A stretch of 64,000 nt of DNA from Moniliella sp. 'wahieum' (lineage: Eukaryota > Basidiomycota > Moniliellomycetes > Moniliellales > Moniliellaceae): positions 62,001-126,000 of the forward strand of contig RSEE01000020.1 of assembly GCA_003971905.1 (NCBI GenBank), in the 5' to 3' direction. The notes beneath the pieces are model-generated. The model did no database searches. It had not been told where the DNA came from and saw only the letters and a program-made list of their open reading frames with translations. The translations under genes and the position numbers were made by a program. Below, in pieces: positions 8,525 through 19,383 of this stretch. The stretch's first letter is position 1. Every line of letters begins with the position of its first letter.

Positions 8525-10768
8525 GTCTCATCCACAAGTCATTGTTCCTGTTGATTTGTGAAGGGGTAGATGGCCAAACCACACTATATAGTGTACGTGC
8601 ACGCGTTGCGCTACGGGCGAAAATGTTGTCGTCGCCACAACCTCTTCCCTTTCTATTCTCTCTTCCACTCTCCTTTTGATACTTGTTGCGAATGAATATC
8701 TGCTGGTTGGCGCGCCTCTCCCAGGACCAAGTGGCTTACGGCCGTGCCCTGTCGCGTCGCTCCAATCTCAGGTTCCATCTTGATCTCGATAGTGTGATCT
8801 CAGATCTCAGATCTCTTCACTTATTCTCACTCAAACTTTTATGATACTTTCCATTTTCCCTGTGGATTCAGCCATATTCAACCGTGTTTTATGGTTAGAT
8901 CTTAGATCTTGGAGCTTTTCTCAGCTGTTCCACACTTCCAGACTCATATATAATGGTACTCATCATACAGTTGGCCCACAGTCTCTCAAGAAATGTTGGG
9001 CGGGACCGAATAGATCGCCGGTCGCATAACGTTATTATTGCGTTGGTAATTGAACCATGTATACTTTGGCGGCACGACGGTAGTCCCTTATGCACAGGCA
9101 CTCTTCTCACAGCCCTCCGTCTGGATGAGGCCTCTCAGGGTCTCGTCTCAAAAGTTCTCAGACCTTCAGGTATACATGTCATGACCTCATGACCTCCATG
9201 CCCGATTTGATTCTTAATGAGACCTGGAGTCCTGATGGTCCTCGAGGGTGATGCAATCGCACTGGTGGTGCTGGTGCTGGTGGTGGTCTAAAGCAACCAG
9301 CAAGACCTACAGAGGAACATCAAGCAGCGAGTCGCCACCAGGGGCTAAGCTGCGGAACAGGGAAAAACAGGAGAGAGAAAACAACGGAACTCTCAGGCCT
9401 GAGGAGGAACTGAAGGGACATTGGCCAAAGCACGAGCCACCCGATGGCTCAACATTCTCCATCAACGCTGACAGCTTCGGCCACGAAGGGGGTTCAAGTC
9501 TGCCAATGGAGCTTGAAAGCCAAGTGAAAAAACTTTGAAGCGGCACCCGCAGGGCACAGCGACTTGCACAGCGAGAGAAGGCGAGAGAGACGAATCGATT
9601 CTAATAGCAAACCACTCTGACTAAAGAGCTTAATGCGCTTGTACTTGGCCTGCATAGCCGCTTACCCTCTCGGTTTCATCTCAACGTCCAACGAGAATGA
9701 ATATGCTCCCCTTCCCTGGACGCGCCTCCCTAAGCCTATACATCTGACGGTTGCATCCTCTGAACTATATACTCTGGGGTCTGTTCTGTCACAGAAGAAT
9801 AGATATGTGGCCATGCTCTGTACGAAGGGGTGTGGGTGCCGATGGTATTCATCCAGGCTGCATGGAATGGTGTTTTATATACCAGAGGAAAAGGAGAAGC
9901 AATCGCACGGTAAACCATCCGTGATGAGAGGGAAGAGGCACACAAAGGGATCAAGGAAGATCTAGAACAGGGTCGTACGCACAGCCAATGGGAATGTGTG
10001 TGTGGCCCGTCACGCTCACATAGCTAATCGAAAATGCTGGTAACAAGGTTCCGGATAGATATGTGAGGACTACGTAAAATTCAAGGGGGCAAGGCCCAAA
10101 AAATTGTGCGCAAGAAATTTCGATTAGCTATGCAATGCCCACCATAGAGGAAAGGATACTGAACAGTATACGGGAGCCAAGACGGACCTAGTGTCTGCTT
10201 CTGTTGGCTTGTGAAGACCAGATGACGATGGATGGGTGCTGCTGCCAGACGGAATACTATCTTCCTCTGCTACTAGAGAGATTCCTGATCTTTATAGCCG
10301 CGAGATGTTTGAATAAATTGTGTGGGCCTATACGATTCATCTGCCTTCTCCTCCTTTATACCGTCGCTACGTGGACCATCAGAATCGTATATAGGGAGGA
10401 GGAGGGGGAAGTGTGCCACTCGCATCACACATCCACCTCCGCCTGCTTAGCAGGCAGACATAAAAGGCCAAAAATGCAGGTGATGAGTGCGATCGATCAA
10501 AGAAAACATAAAAAAAAGTCTCGGCTAGCCCTTCCCTCTCCCATGGAACAACCTGCGCAGGCAAAATGCGAGGGAAGGGCGAGGAGGGCGAGGGCGAGGA
10601 GGGGCTCGGTCAGAAATATCAACAGGCCGACGCTGAGCTCAAGGGTCGGTTGCGTCCTGATGGCGGCGCCGTCAAGGGACGTAAGGGTGTCAACGGCGAG
10701 AGGGACGGGATGGAAGGACGTCGTCGGTCATCACGGCCTCTGTGCGGTCCGACGCGCGTCGCGGCCGC
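8525..10768. other. Gene-poor, AT-richer stretch
   Basis: No supported protein gene. Only short overlapping open frames without recognisable motifs occur. It contains a long-spaced 15-bp inverted repeat (10019-10132). Base composition is lower in GC than the surrounding genes, consistent with intergenic DNA downstream of the retroelement island. Confidence 0.5.
10019..10132. repeat. 15-bp inverted repeat enclosing 84 nt
   Basis: CATAGCTAATCGAAA (10019-10033) and its exact reverse complement TTTCGATTAGCTATG (10118-10132). The interior includes GGTAACAAGGTTCC, which resembles the 3' end of 18S rRNA (GTAACAAGGTTTCCG), possibly by chance. Could be a tiny terminal-inverted-repeat element or an RNA with a closing stem. 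Confidence 0.8.
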
Positions 10769-11629
10769 TCATCCGCCACGTGGGATGGTGGGCGAGGCAA
10801 AGCAGATGGGAGAGGTACGTCCATCTCCGTCGCTCTCTAACTCGGACACGGAGCATTGTCCAAGGCGATTTGGACCGCTGATACGCCTCGACCGAAATCA
10901 CACTCTCGTCTTCCGAACCGTGTTCCTGCTCTTGCTCTCCTTCTTCCTCGGCCCACTCTTCGTACGCCTTTTCCTGCAACGTTGGCTTCATCATCGAAGC
11001 ACTCATACTGGCCGCGCAAGCTCCTGCCACCGTCGAGCGGGGCGGTAGGCGTGGTAGTAACAAAGGGCAACGACTTGCGATGCAACGTTGATGGACGGTC
11101 CCCCTGCGCCAGCATGCCACCCGACCGGAGCGCAGAAGGCTTGACCGAATGCCGTCGCGCCAACGGCCGGTCCGGCGGGTAAAGCGCGTCGACAAGGTAC
11201 CCAGTCACCCGTCGCGCGAGAATGGGGGCTGCACTCTTTTGGGTCAAGGGGAGAGGGAGCGGCGGACGTGCGCGGCGGCGGAGCCGGCAAGAAGGGGGTT
11301 TGGAAGGTAGGCGGCGTGGAGGGAGGGGGCAAGGGGCGAGAAGGAAGGGGCGAGGCAGCAGCGCTGTTGGGCGCATCCCATGGCGCGACCTGCAGAGTGC
11401 AGGACAGAGAAAGTTCGTCGGGGCTGGGAGTCGCCTTCTGGATGGTAAGCAAAGCAGATGTGAGGCGAGCCTGTGGGTGGAGGGGTGCCCCAGGAGCGCC
11501 AGGCGGCGTTGCGCATGCGTTCGCCCGTGGCACCCAGCAGGCCGGGGGGGGCCGAGGCGAGAGAAAGTGGGCGAGCTGGGGGCCGGCGGGTGCGTCGGGC
11601 TGGAGCTCGAGGGAGAGGGCGCTGCTCAT
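10769..11629 (-). CDS. Hypothetical protein, Pro/Ser-rich with acidic C-terminal segment
   Basis: Function not recognised. The ATG at 11629 opens MSSALSLELQPDAPAGPQLA followed by a Pro/Ala/Ser-rich stretch. After frame breaks the text continues with MMKPTLQEKAYEEWAEEEGE and HGSEDESVISVE, an acidic segment. It may end in SVSELESDGDGRTSP and a stop at 10769-10771. A TATA-like element about 115 bp upstream of the ATG (11743-11753) supports a promoter here. Low-complexity composition suggests a disordered protein. Coordinates at the C-terminus are inferred across frames. It is real as a coding region in my view because the acidic segment keeps codon-like structure, but confidence is moderate. Confidence 0.5.
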
Positions 11630-11742
11630 CGGGACGGGTATAGCGATGGGGCAGGAGGCGAGGGGCGGGGGAGGCGGGAGAGGCGCGTGGTGGAGAGGTG
11701 GCAGGTGCGGGCGCGCACGAGAGGGGTACAAGGGTGGGCGTA

Positions 11743-11753
11743 CTTAATATATA
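11743..11753 (-). promoter_or_regulatory. TATA-like element upstream of the hypothetical gene at 11629
   Basis: TATATATTAAG on the minus strand in an otherwise GC-rich region, about 115 bp before the ATG at 11629. Confidence 0.5.
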
Positions 11754-14346
11754 GGGGTGGGGGTGGAGTTGAGTTTGGGGTTGTGCGATCGGGGCGGGGC
11801 AGTGGCGAGGAGTGGCGAGGCAGGCCGGAGGGCAGTGGCTAGTGACTAGTGACGGGTGGTGTGACAGGCAGTGCTGCTGTGGGTTACTAGGCGTGTTTGA
11901 GCTGGACGCGGGCCTGGCTGCTGCACACCTCGTACGCAGCAGCAAGTAACACAGCGATCCGCGCCAGTGCTGTGCGGGCGAGAGCGGGTGGGACTGGATC
12001 TAGGTCGTGCTATTGTGCCGAGCGCGACGAGGTAGAAGCACGCAGCCTGCAGGATATGCGCCCAGCTGGCGGGCGTGTGACACTCCAGCTGAGCAGCTGC
12101 GCCAGGCTGAGCGTGCTGAGCGTCTGGCCTCCCTTCGCGCCTCAGCGCTGTCCGCTGACAACTCTTCAGTAGCTGTCCCTGTCGTGCAGGCGCCGCCCCA
12201 GCCAAGCAGTACCCCGGTGTCCGCTGCCCCATGCTGCCCCAGGCTGTGTCTGCTCCTCGAAACCTGGCTAGGCAAACGCCCTTCCCGTGCCTGCCCGTGC
12301 TGCCCTGCCCCCGCACCCGCCTGACAGGCGACCTGCCCAATCGACACTGCCCGGGGCGGGGTAGTCGTCGGCGTGGCCGTTTATCGATCATCGCTTACCA
12401 GGCATCATCGACTGCCTTATTCGCCACCCGGCCTCAGGCTGCCCCGCAGCTGCACCACCCAGCTGATGCACTGGTACTGATGCATGATGCCCCATGCATG
12501 CCAGGTGACGATTCCAGTTCAACGTTCAACGTTCGCATTCAAGGTCAAGCTTCAGCGCAAGATCTTCGAGGAAACGTCGACCCTACTTAGCTCAGTCAGC
12601 GCGACTTGGCTTGTCCCACCTGCTGGGGCTCTTTTTGTCGCTCAGGGCCCTGGGGGGGGCGCACCATCGGACCTCAGCGCCCTCGCGTGCCATCCAAACC
12701 CAACTGCGAGAACCCACCCTCTCGCTCCACTCACCCATCATCCACAGCGCAGTCTACTCATCAGCCCCTCTCATCCCCCGGTTTTCTTCTGCTCCCAACG
12801 TCAACGTCCTTCAACATCAGTCAATCATTTTCCTCTAATCTCCAAAATGGAACAGCAGAAGCAAACTAGTAGTAGCCAACTTCTCCCCCCCCATTCCATT
12901 ACATGTCACTAGAAGAGTACGTGTTACTTGGCTCAGGCGCTCAGGCTCTTTAAGCGGCACTCGAATAACGGCCCAAACTCGTCATCAATCAGCCCACACA
13001 CTATCTTCTTCAGCTGTGCTTGGCCAAGAAAAGCATACTGTTGAATGAGCGCGGGATATCAGCTGCATCTCAGCGCTCGGCATCGCAACGGAGGTATGTA
13101 CCCAGGCGGAGAGTATTATTTCGGCAAAAGACAGTGTATAGGAGACGCTATTAGGAGAGCTGTTCGCATACAGGTTACAAATTATAAGCAAAGCGTTAAA
13201 GACTGTGCATAGTAGAGGGAGAGATGAAGGGAGCAGTTCTGCCTCAGAGACATAATCTTTTTGGAAAAGAACGTGGCACTAGTCCAACAACCATATAGGT
13301 GTACACCACAGGGATGAAAATGACACTCGGATGCCGCGAGATACATGACGTGGGCGATTTCGTGTGTGTCGGGGGGGAGGAGGCGTGCACGTAAAGGTCG
13401 CATCTTGGTTCTGTTGTTGTGCAAGTTGATACGAGGTGGAGGGAGGCAGAGAAGAACCAACAGTACGACAAATGGGCGAGACTTACGAGACTTCAATGGG
13501 CACGGAGTTAAACGGCCGCGTTTTGGGGCAAAGAGCGCGTTCGTGTGTGTTCTCTACTATCATGGGTCCTGAGGCCATTCCCCACGGTGTGTACAGGATG
13601 TTGTTGTTGACACGCGCTGTCATAGTTTGGCTGATCTCGCTTCTATATTTCCAATTTCGTCATCCCGAGCGTCTCGTCACCCTTCCCTGTTTTCCCACTT
13701 CGCACCATGCCCTCCGTCAGCTCGTCCTTCTTCCCCCCGAACAATCGCTACATCCCTTGGCCTAGTTCCAACTCTCGTTTCCCTCCGGTCGCCTTAGCCC
13801 AAAGAGCTATCGTTACTACTGATAACTACCAAAACACACGGATATGACCGATAGTTGCAACTATACTATAGGCTGCTACGTGTGGTTCTGGCGTCACTAC
13901 AAAAGGGGGGATTCGTTTCATTCATCCGAAGACAATTCAATTCAGTAGTACGATCGCCTCGCGGTATATGGGAAAGCGAAAAAAAGAGAATATAAGTAAA
14001 AGGATCCGGTTCCCGTGACGGGGTCGGAACCGCCCGGCACTTGACCGGAAGGACCAATGATTTGGTCGTTGTATGCTCCAATAATGGCGTAGAAGAGTAA
14101 TAGGTCGATTAACCCTGAGGCAGGGCCGAGGGAGCGATGTGCTCGACCTCGTTAGTTAAATCTGTCCTTCTCATCGCTTATCAGGAGAGAGGGGGCCCAC
14201 GCCCCACATATTGCCAACCCATTAGGTTGGCGTGGGGTACACAATAGGATATTGGACATCTTCCTTCCATACACTCGCATAATGCCCGACTGGATTGTGT
14301 GGTCGGGCGCTGGGCCGTGGAAACCTAAAAGTAAACCGGATAGCGG
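11754..14346. other. Long intergenic region
   Basis: No supported gene over about 2.6 kb. It holds dispersed short motifs: ATGCATGATG type (12478-12502), GTTCAACGTTCAA (12517-12536), CTCAGGCGCTCAGG (12930-12946), and a structured hairpin (14202-14237). A short minus-strand frame starting with ATG at 13405 (MRPLRARLLPPDTHEIAHVM) has a good start context (CCAAGATGC) and a possible membrane segment in the adjacent frame. I could not identify it and do not annotate it as a gene. Confidence 0.5.
14202..14237. repeat. Two-step hairpin, 13 bp of stem
   Basis: CCCCAC (14202-14207) pairs with GTGGGG (14232-14237). GCCAACC (14213-14219) pairs with GGTTGGC (14225-14231) around the loop CATTA. A 5-nt bulge lies on the left arm only. 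It lies in non-coding DNA just downstream of the pseudokinase gene and may be part of an RNA or a 3' processing structure. Confidence 0.75.
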
Positions 14347-16245
14347 TTACTGCGGCAGGTGAATGTTGCGTGGGTAGTCCGTGCCGCGTTGGAGGTCAAA
14401 GAAGCGGTGCTTCAAGGCCTGCTCGGCCGAGATGCGCAGACTGGGGTCGGGCTCGAGAAGCTGATCGACAAGGTCCCGGAAGCAAATGTCGTAGGTCATG
14501 TACTTTGCTTCGTTCTGGTGGTACTGGTACCGAGAAAGTGGGGTGGATGGGATCGGCTTGGTGGTGCGCACAGTGCCATCGGGGAAGAAGAGCTGCTGAC
14601 GCTTGTCGGCCGGAAGATTGGCCAGCAGGCTGTTGGGCATCACCCCAGCGCACTCTGCATCTGCGCCAAGAGGGGTGTCGCTGGCCTCAAAGGCATGCTT
14701 CTCGCTTTGTACTGGTTGTACGCCTCCTGCGTTGGCCAGACATCGCGCTGATGGGGTCCAAATGGCAGCTTGCCCGTCATCATCTCCAGCATCACACACC
14801 CAGCTGCCCACATGTCGAGGGGAGCCGACCAGGCGTGTGTGCCAAGCAGGGCCTCGGGTGGAAGGTAGGCCTTGGGAAGCGCACTCGGTTTGGTGCTGGG
14901 ACGAATGCGGATGTTACCCGCACCAGTCATGTGGACCATTGGCGAAGAGAGGAACGGAACCACCTCGCCATTCTTGGAGGGAATGGGGATGAGAGCTGCG
15001 GCGGTGCTGTCGAACCGAATGTGTTCTGCGGTCAGATTGCCATGGACGAAGCCCTGGTCATGAAGAGAGGCGAGAAAGAGAGAGTTGCTTCATGATGGCC
15101 TGGATGTGCTCCAGTGGGAGCCCACGTCCGTGGAGATCGTGCTTGATAAAGCTGTCCAGCGTGCAAGCCTTGCTGTCAAACACGATGCAAAGGCGGTCGT
15201 GGTTGTAGAGAAACACCTCGCGCACGTGCACCCAGCCAATGACGTCCGGCTTCATGGCTCCACTGCATGCAGGATCCGGGCCTGGCGCATGCTCTCGGCA
15301 CGCATGTCGGTAGCGGTGTGGCTGACATTGATCACCACCTCTTGGTTGGTGACCATGTCATGGGCCAGCATTGCGTGTCCATAGGGGGTCTTGCCACGGT
15401 CCCCGGTAATGATGTATCGCTGCGCCAGAAGATAGGCGCAGCTGTCGCTCCGAGAAAAACGCAGGACGGGGCCAATGACTTGGGTGCCACCAATGCTGGC
15501 GAGATTGTCCAGTTCCATTGGGTCGGCTTGCACCTCGTCGGCAACCGCAGGCTGCACGTGAATATCAGAGTTAGCTTCCACGTTATGGGCGCATGTAGGG
15601 GAGAGAGGACGTACGCTTGGATTTCACTGGGATAGGGTGAGAAATAATGGGTGGTATTGTTGTTTTCAGCGATGCGAGCATGCTTCACTTGGTGCCGTTT
15701 GGGTGCTGGTGTACCAAAAGTGGCAAAGACGTTCTCATTCGCGCGCTTTCGCAGCACGGGGGGGCGTAGTGGCGGGTACAACCGTGGAAACGGTGGCAAT
15801 GGCGGCAGGTGGTGCTGCTGCGCCACCAGGCGTCCGATGAGGAACAGCGCCGGTGGCATGGCGCCGCGCGGCAGATTGCAAATCGGCCGGGGCATCGGAA
15901 GCGGGGCCGGCGCAGGGAGAGGAGTGGGGAGCAATGGCGCCGCGGCCGCCGGGCGCGGGAGGGGAGGGATAAGGCAAGGACGGAGGAGGGTGCTGGCTTT
16001 GTGTCCCTTGTGCGGGAGGGCCCGCGGCAGATTGCAAATCGGCCGGGGCATCGGAAGCGGGGCCGGCGCAGGGAGAGGAGTGGGGCAATGGCGCCGCGCC
16101 GCCGGGCGCGGGAGGGGAGGGATAAGGCAAGGACGGAGGAGGGTGCTGGCTTTGTGTCCCTGTGCGGGAGGGCCTGCTTGAGGCGCGGGCCAAGCTGGCC
16201 GACACGCGGGCGGCGGGAGAAGGCAGACGACTTGAGCGGGGCCAT
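14347..16245 (-). CDS. CMGC-like pseudokinase with proline-rich N-terminal repeats
   Basis: The kinase fold runs from about QRYIITGDRGKTPYGHAMLA to HRFFDLQRG. It keeps the alpha-C Glu region (AESMRQARIL), the APE-like YLPPEALLG and the F-helix SAPLDMWAAGCVMLEMMTG, all CMGC-like. The catalytic residues are changed: the VAIK Lys is Asn (VVINVS), HRD is HGN (FVHGNLTAEHIRF), and no DFG is visible. These are base substitutions, not homopolymer indels, so they are unlikely to be sequence error. The N-terminus from the ATG at 16245 (MAPLKSSAFSRRP) is Pro/Ala-rich and contains a tandem duplication (15867-16165). One intron at 15552-15614. The stop TAA is at 14347. Several frame breaks elsewhere. Likely a signalling scaffold, by analogy with other pseudokinases. 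Confidence 0.82.
15552..15614 (-). other. Intron in the pseudokinase gene
   Basis: A 63-nt intron with a GTACGT donor at 15614, a GCTAAC branch site and a GTGCAG acceptor at 15552-15554. Joins YPSEIQ to PAVADEVQADPMELD in an open frame. Confidence 0.75.
15867..16165 (-). repeat. Tandem duplication of about 150 bp inside the pseudokinase N-terminus
   Basis: Two near-identical units (about 15867-16018 and 16019-16165) encode TQSQHPPPSLPYPSPPAPGG and SSPCAGPASDAPADLQSAA. The units differ by a few bases, mostly run-length changes, consistent with a recent duplication plus indel noise. Confidence 0.85.
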
Positions 16246-17663
16246 TGCAGATGCTGTGTCGTTTTCCGGCGTCGCAGGAATGAGGCAGGCGGTGGTGGGA
16301 GAAAGAAGAGGGCCAGATGGCGGCGTGCAGGCCTTTTATGCGGCCATCAGGGAGCGGGCGTGGTCGAGGCTCAGGCGCTCAGGTGCCCTCGAGCACTGCT
16401 GGGCCCGCCTGGGCACAGCGCCAGTGCCTGACATGCGAGCGTACTTTAGGCGCACACAGTGACGCCGTGCGGGCAGTTGGGCTGGCGGGGTGGCGGCAGG
16501 GGGGCAGTGCGTGCGCGGATTGTCGATGTGTGATGCATGATGCATGGATGATAGACGATCGATAGGCGGCGCCCATTGGAATATCAGTAGGTGTGATGCA
16601 TGCGATTTGTCTCATTTTTGTATCAGTTGACCTGTTGGGACAGCCAGTCCCATTTTTGAGACACATCCTCCCGCTCATATGCCTCCAACACACATCCTCT
16701 GCTGCAATGAACGCTTTGCTGTGAGATCTGAGACTGTATGAGCTAGTGACCGAAGTTCACATTTTGGGCCAAACGCACGAGCCGCCCTGTGGCTCTCTGA
16801 TCTCAAAGGCCCACAGACTCTCTATAGTGATATTAGCCTACTGCTGCCGTGTATAGCCTGTGGTGCATATACAGCAAACAGGTTATACTGGGACTGGCAC
16901 AAGCATGCTGAACATCATACCGGAGAATCAACTCATTCAAGTTGAGCAGGACTTTGTTTCCAGTCACTGGTAACACCCCCGGTGGTTAATTCATCCACGG
17001 TCGGCTGCCACATCCTTTTGCTATTATTATACTGTATTGGACTGGAACGGAAACCGTTGATGCAATGGAGAGGTGTTCAGGCAGAGCATGTGCCAATGTA
17101 GCCAGCTCACTCTGATGCCGCAGACGTGAATAAGAGTGTGAGGGGGCTGGATGCAGCGCGAGTGGGTGTGAATGAGCGCGGTAAACGTGTGAGCGATGAA
17201 CCATCTCTTATGAGACTCCTCTCAGTAATTCTTTTCCGGTGGTCAAACATCGTGTTGGTTCTTTGTATAATGGCACAATACCCGCACTTTCGTAATAACG
17301 AAGAGGGAGAAAAGCATAGTGTTGTTTTGCCCTGGTGAGAACTTTTCACGCTCTTGCCTGTTCTAACGTCAATCGAAGCAGACCCAGGCTTCTCTGAGGA
17401 TGCAGACTATGAGACTACAATAAGCGTGTTGAACAGGAGACTGCGCATATGTGATATACTCTAGTATTCAGAGCAGATACTCCGCAACACCGAAGGAAAG
17501 GTGATGGTAAGAATGGTTTATATTGACAAAAAACACAAACGAGGACGGAAAGACCTTTGTACAAAAGGTACAATGATGAGTGGTAAGTAAGCAACACAGA
17601 CCCCCTTTTGGTATGGCACCTTTCCTGGGTCGCCCGTGACTGATGGAGGAAAGGAGTTCATCA
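16246..17663. other. Intergenic region
   Basis: No supported gene. It has CTCAGGCGCTCAGG (16368-16383), ATGCATGATGCATG (16528-16551), a second GATGCATGCGAT (16591-16606), and an ATCGAT site at 16557. The right half (16980-17600) is AT-richer and featureless, and is the 3' flank of the permease gene. Confidence 0.5.
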
Positions 17664-19268
17664 TTAGACGCTATTGTCTTGACACGAGAAAGGTTTCCCC
17701 TTGCCCGCCGCCATATCGTTCTTCATCGCCACCACGGCCGAGTAGGTACCAGCGACAGTCAAATATGCGCCAGCAATAATGAGCACGGCGCTGATAACAA
17801 AGATAATCTTGTCCGTGACGAAGCGCATGGTTCCAGCCACTTTGGAACCATGTCTTGCCAGGTACCTGGACCAGATCGCCAGTCTCCTTGTCGATATATT
17901 CGAGAGAGAGCTGATAGATGCCCATGAGACCCGTAAGACCAATTACGAGGAAGCCACCGGTCAAGGCGCCTATCAGTGAAAGCAAATCGTCAAACACGGG
18001 AACAGCACAGGCCAGGATAAAGCCAATGATCAGCACTGTACAGAAGGAGGCCGACCATACGATCCAGTGGATCGGGGTCGAGTTGGCAAGGTGGCGCGTG
18101 CCTCGCAGTGCACGAACAAAGATGTACTTTGCACCAATGTGGGACAGCAGAAGGGCACTGACAAATAACCCAAAAAGCGCCATCGCGTAGCAAATGATCT
18201 TAAACGTGGGCCCGGCTGAGGCCAGGACAGGCGAAGCAAGCCATTTTCCGGCACAGTCATATACTAGACAGGCAATCACCACATAGGTACCACAGACAAA
18301 GCCTTGTCCGACATAGACCGGTTTAAGGAACTCGGCCGGTGCGCCAACTCGGCTGAGATGGAGAAGAAGCCAGGGGTGCCCATTAGGGCAAACAGCTGAG
18401 TAGATACCGCGTTCATCGCTTTGTAGAATTCGGTGGATTGGGTAGCACGGGTATCGTTCCCCTCCCCAGGAGGTCGGCTTGCACCCTTGCCCTTGACCAG
18501 GATAGCAATCGTCAACACCCAGTTGGCTGCAATAACACAAGCCAGGCCAATGTATGAAAGAATCGCCACCCTCCATTTCGTGGAGCATCGAGCCAATGAT
18601 GGCCACAAAGCCCGTTACGATGCCGGCAAATGCAATGGTACAGAGCCCATGCAGATAATAGCGTTGAAGGCGATCGTTAACGTCCTGAAAATGATGGATT
18701 AGTATCGTCCACTATAGAGAAGAGTACAAAGAAGACATACTCAATGGCTGAACCAGCAAAGAGAATAAACACAATACAGTAACTCCACCCAAAATCTCAC
18801 CGCCCAGACGGCCACCAATCATCTGGCAAAAGTCTCCCACGGAGTGAATGTGGGGGTAGCGTACTCGAATCTTAGCAATGTACCACGAAGAAAGGGTGGT
18901 GATGGCGCAGAGGAGGAGGAGAGAGATGAGGCCTGGCACAAAACCAAGTACGCCAAAGGTCCGGGAATACCAAGAATACCGACTGCGGTCATCCCACATC
19001 AGGGTAGTGTTAGTCCCATACCGTACCAAAACGAGAGAAAGAAAGAGTACGCACTTCCAATCTGGGATTTGGCCACAACCACCACGGCACCTTCCTTCCA
19101 GTTCATGCGGCGCATCGCACTCAGCGTCATCTGAAGCAACACATCCTTCTCGTCGGGGTTAACTTCGAAGACGGCTACCCTGGCCTTGTCGTCCTCGCCA
19201 GTGATATCAAACTTCTTGTTTTCTTCGAGGGAGCGGGGCTTCTTCTCCGCAATGCTTGAGGTCGACAC
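17664..19268 (-). CDS. AAAP-family amino acid permease (Aa_trans)
   Basis: A proton-coupled amino acid transporter of the AVT/mtr type (family knowledge). The hydrophilic N-terminus contains VFEVNPDEKDVLLQMTLS and MNWKEGAVVVVAKSQIG, the typical entry to the first helix. Hydrophobic helices follow: TFGVLGFVPGLISLLLLCAI, YIAKIRVRYPHIHSVGDFCQ, FKIICYAMALFGLFVSALLL, GFILACAVPVFDDLLSLIGA, GGFLVIGLTGLMGIYQLSL and the last helix KIIFVISAVLIIAGAYLTVA. It ends with GKPFSCQDNSV at 17664. Several frame breaks interrupt the middle part. The start is uncertain: the open frame begins with GTG at 19268 and I see no ATG just upstream, so a short upstream exon or a base error is likely. TATA-like sequence at 19361-19383. 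Confidence 0.9.
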
Positions 19269-19360
19269 GGCGAATGCGGCAGGGAGGCAGGGGAGAGATG
19301 AAAGGGTAGACGGGGCTGAGCACAGAGGAGGTCGGGTGGCGAGAGGGGGGGGGTGGGGGA

Positions 19361-19383
19361 TATATATAAGGACGCATATAAAA
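19361..19383 (-). promoter_or_regulatory. TATA box region of the permease gene
   Basis: On the minus strand two AT boxes (TTTTATATG and CTTATATATA) lie about 95-115 bp upstream of the permease start in otherwise GC-rich DNA. Confidence 0.55.

Noticed and set aside
9248-9538. Plus-strand frame of 96 codons in the gene-poor stretch
   Set aside because: Trp/Cys-rich start and low-complexity composition, no motif, no conservation clue.
11846-12391. 181-codon minus-strand frame
   Set aside because: Overlapped by open frames on both strands, as expected in GC-rich DNA; no motif or promoter support.
13240-13405. Small minus-strand frame with good start context and a possible membrane segment in the next frame
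   Set aside because: No family recognised and the membrane segment needs a frame change; insufficient support for a gene call.
14015-14090. tRNA-like text with GGTTCC...GGAACC and a nearby T run
   Set aside because: I could not form a consistent cloverleaf on either strand; arm spacing is wrong.
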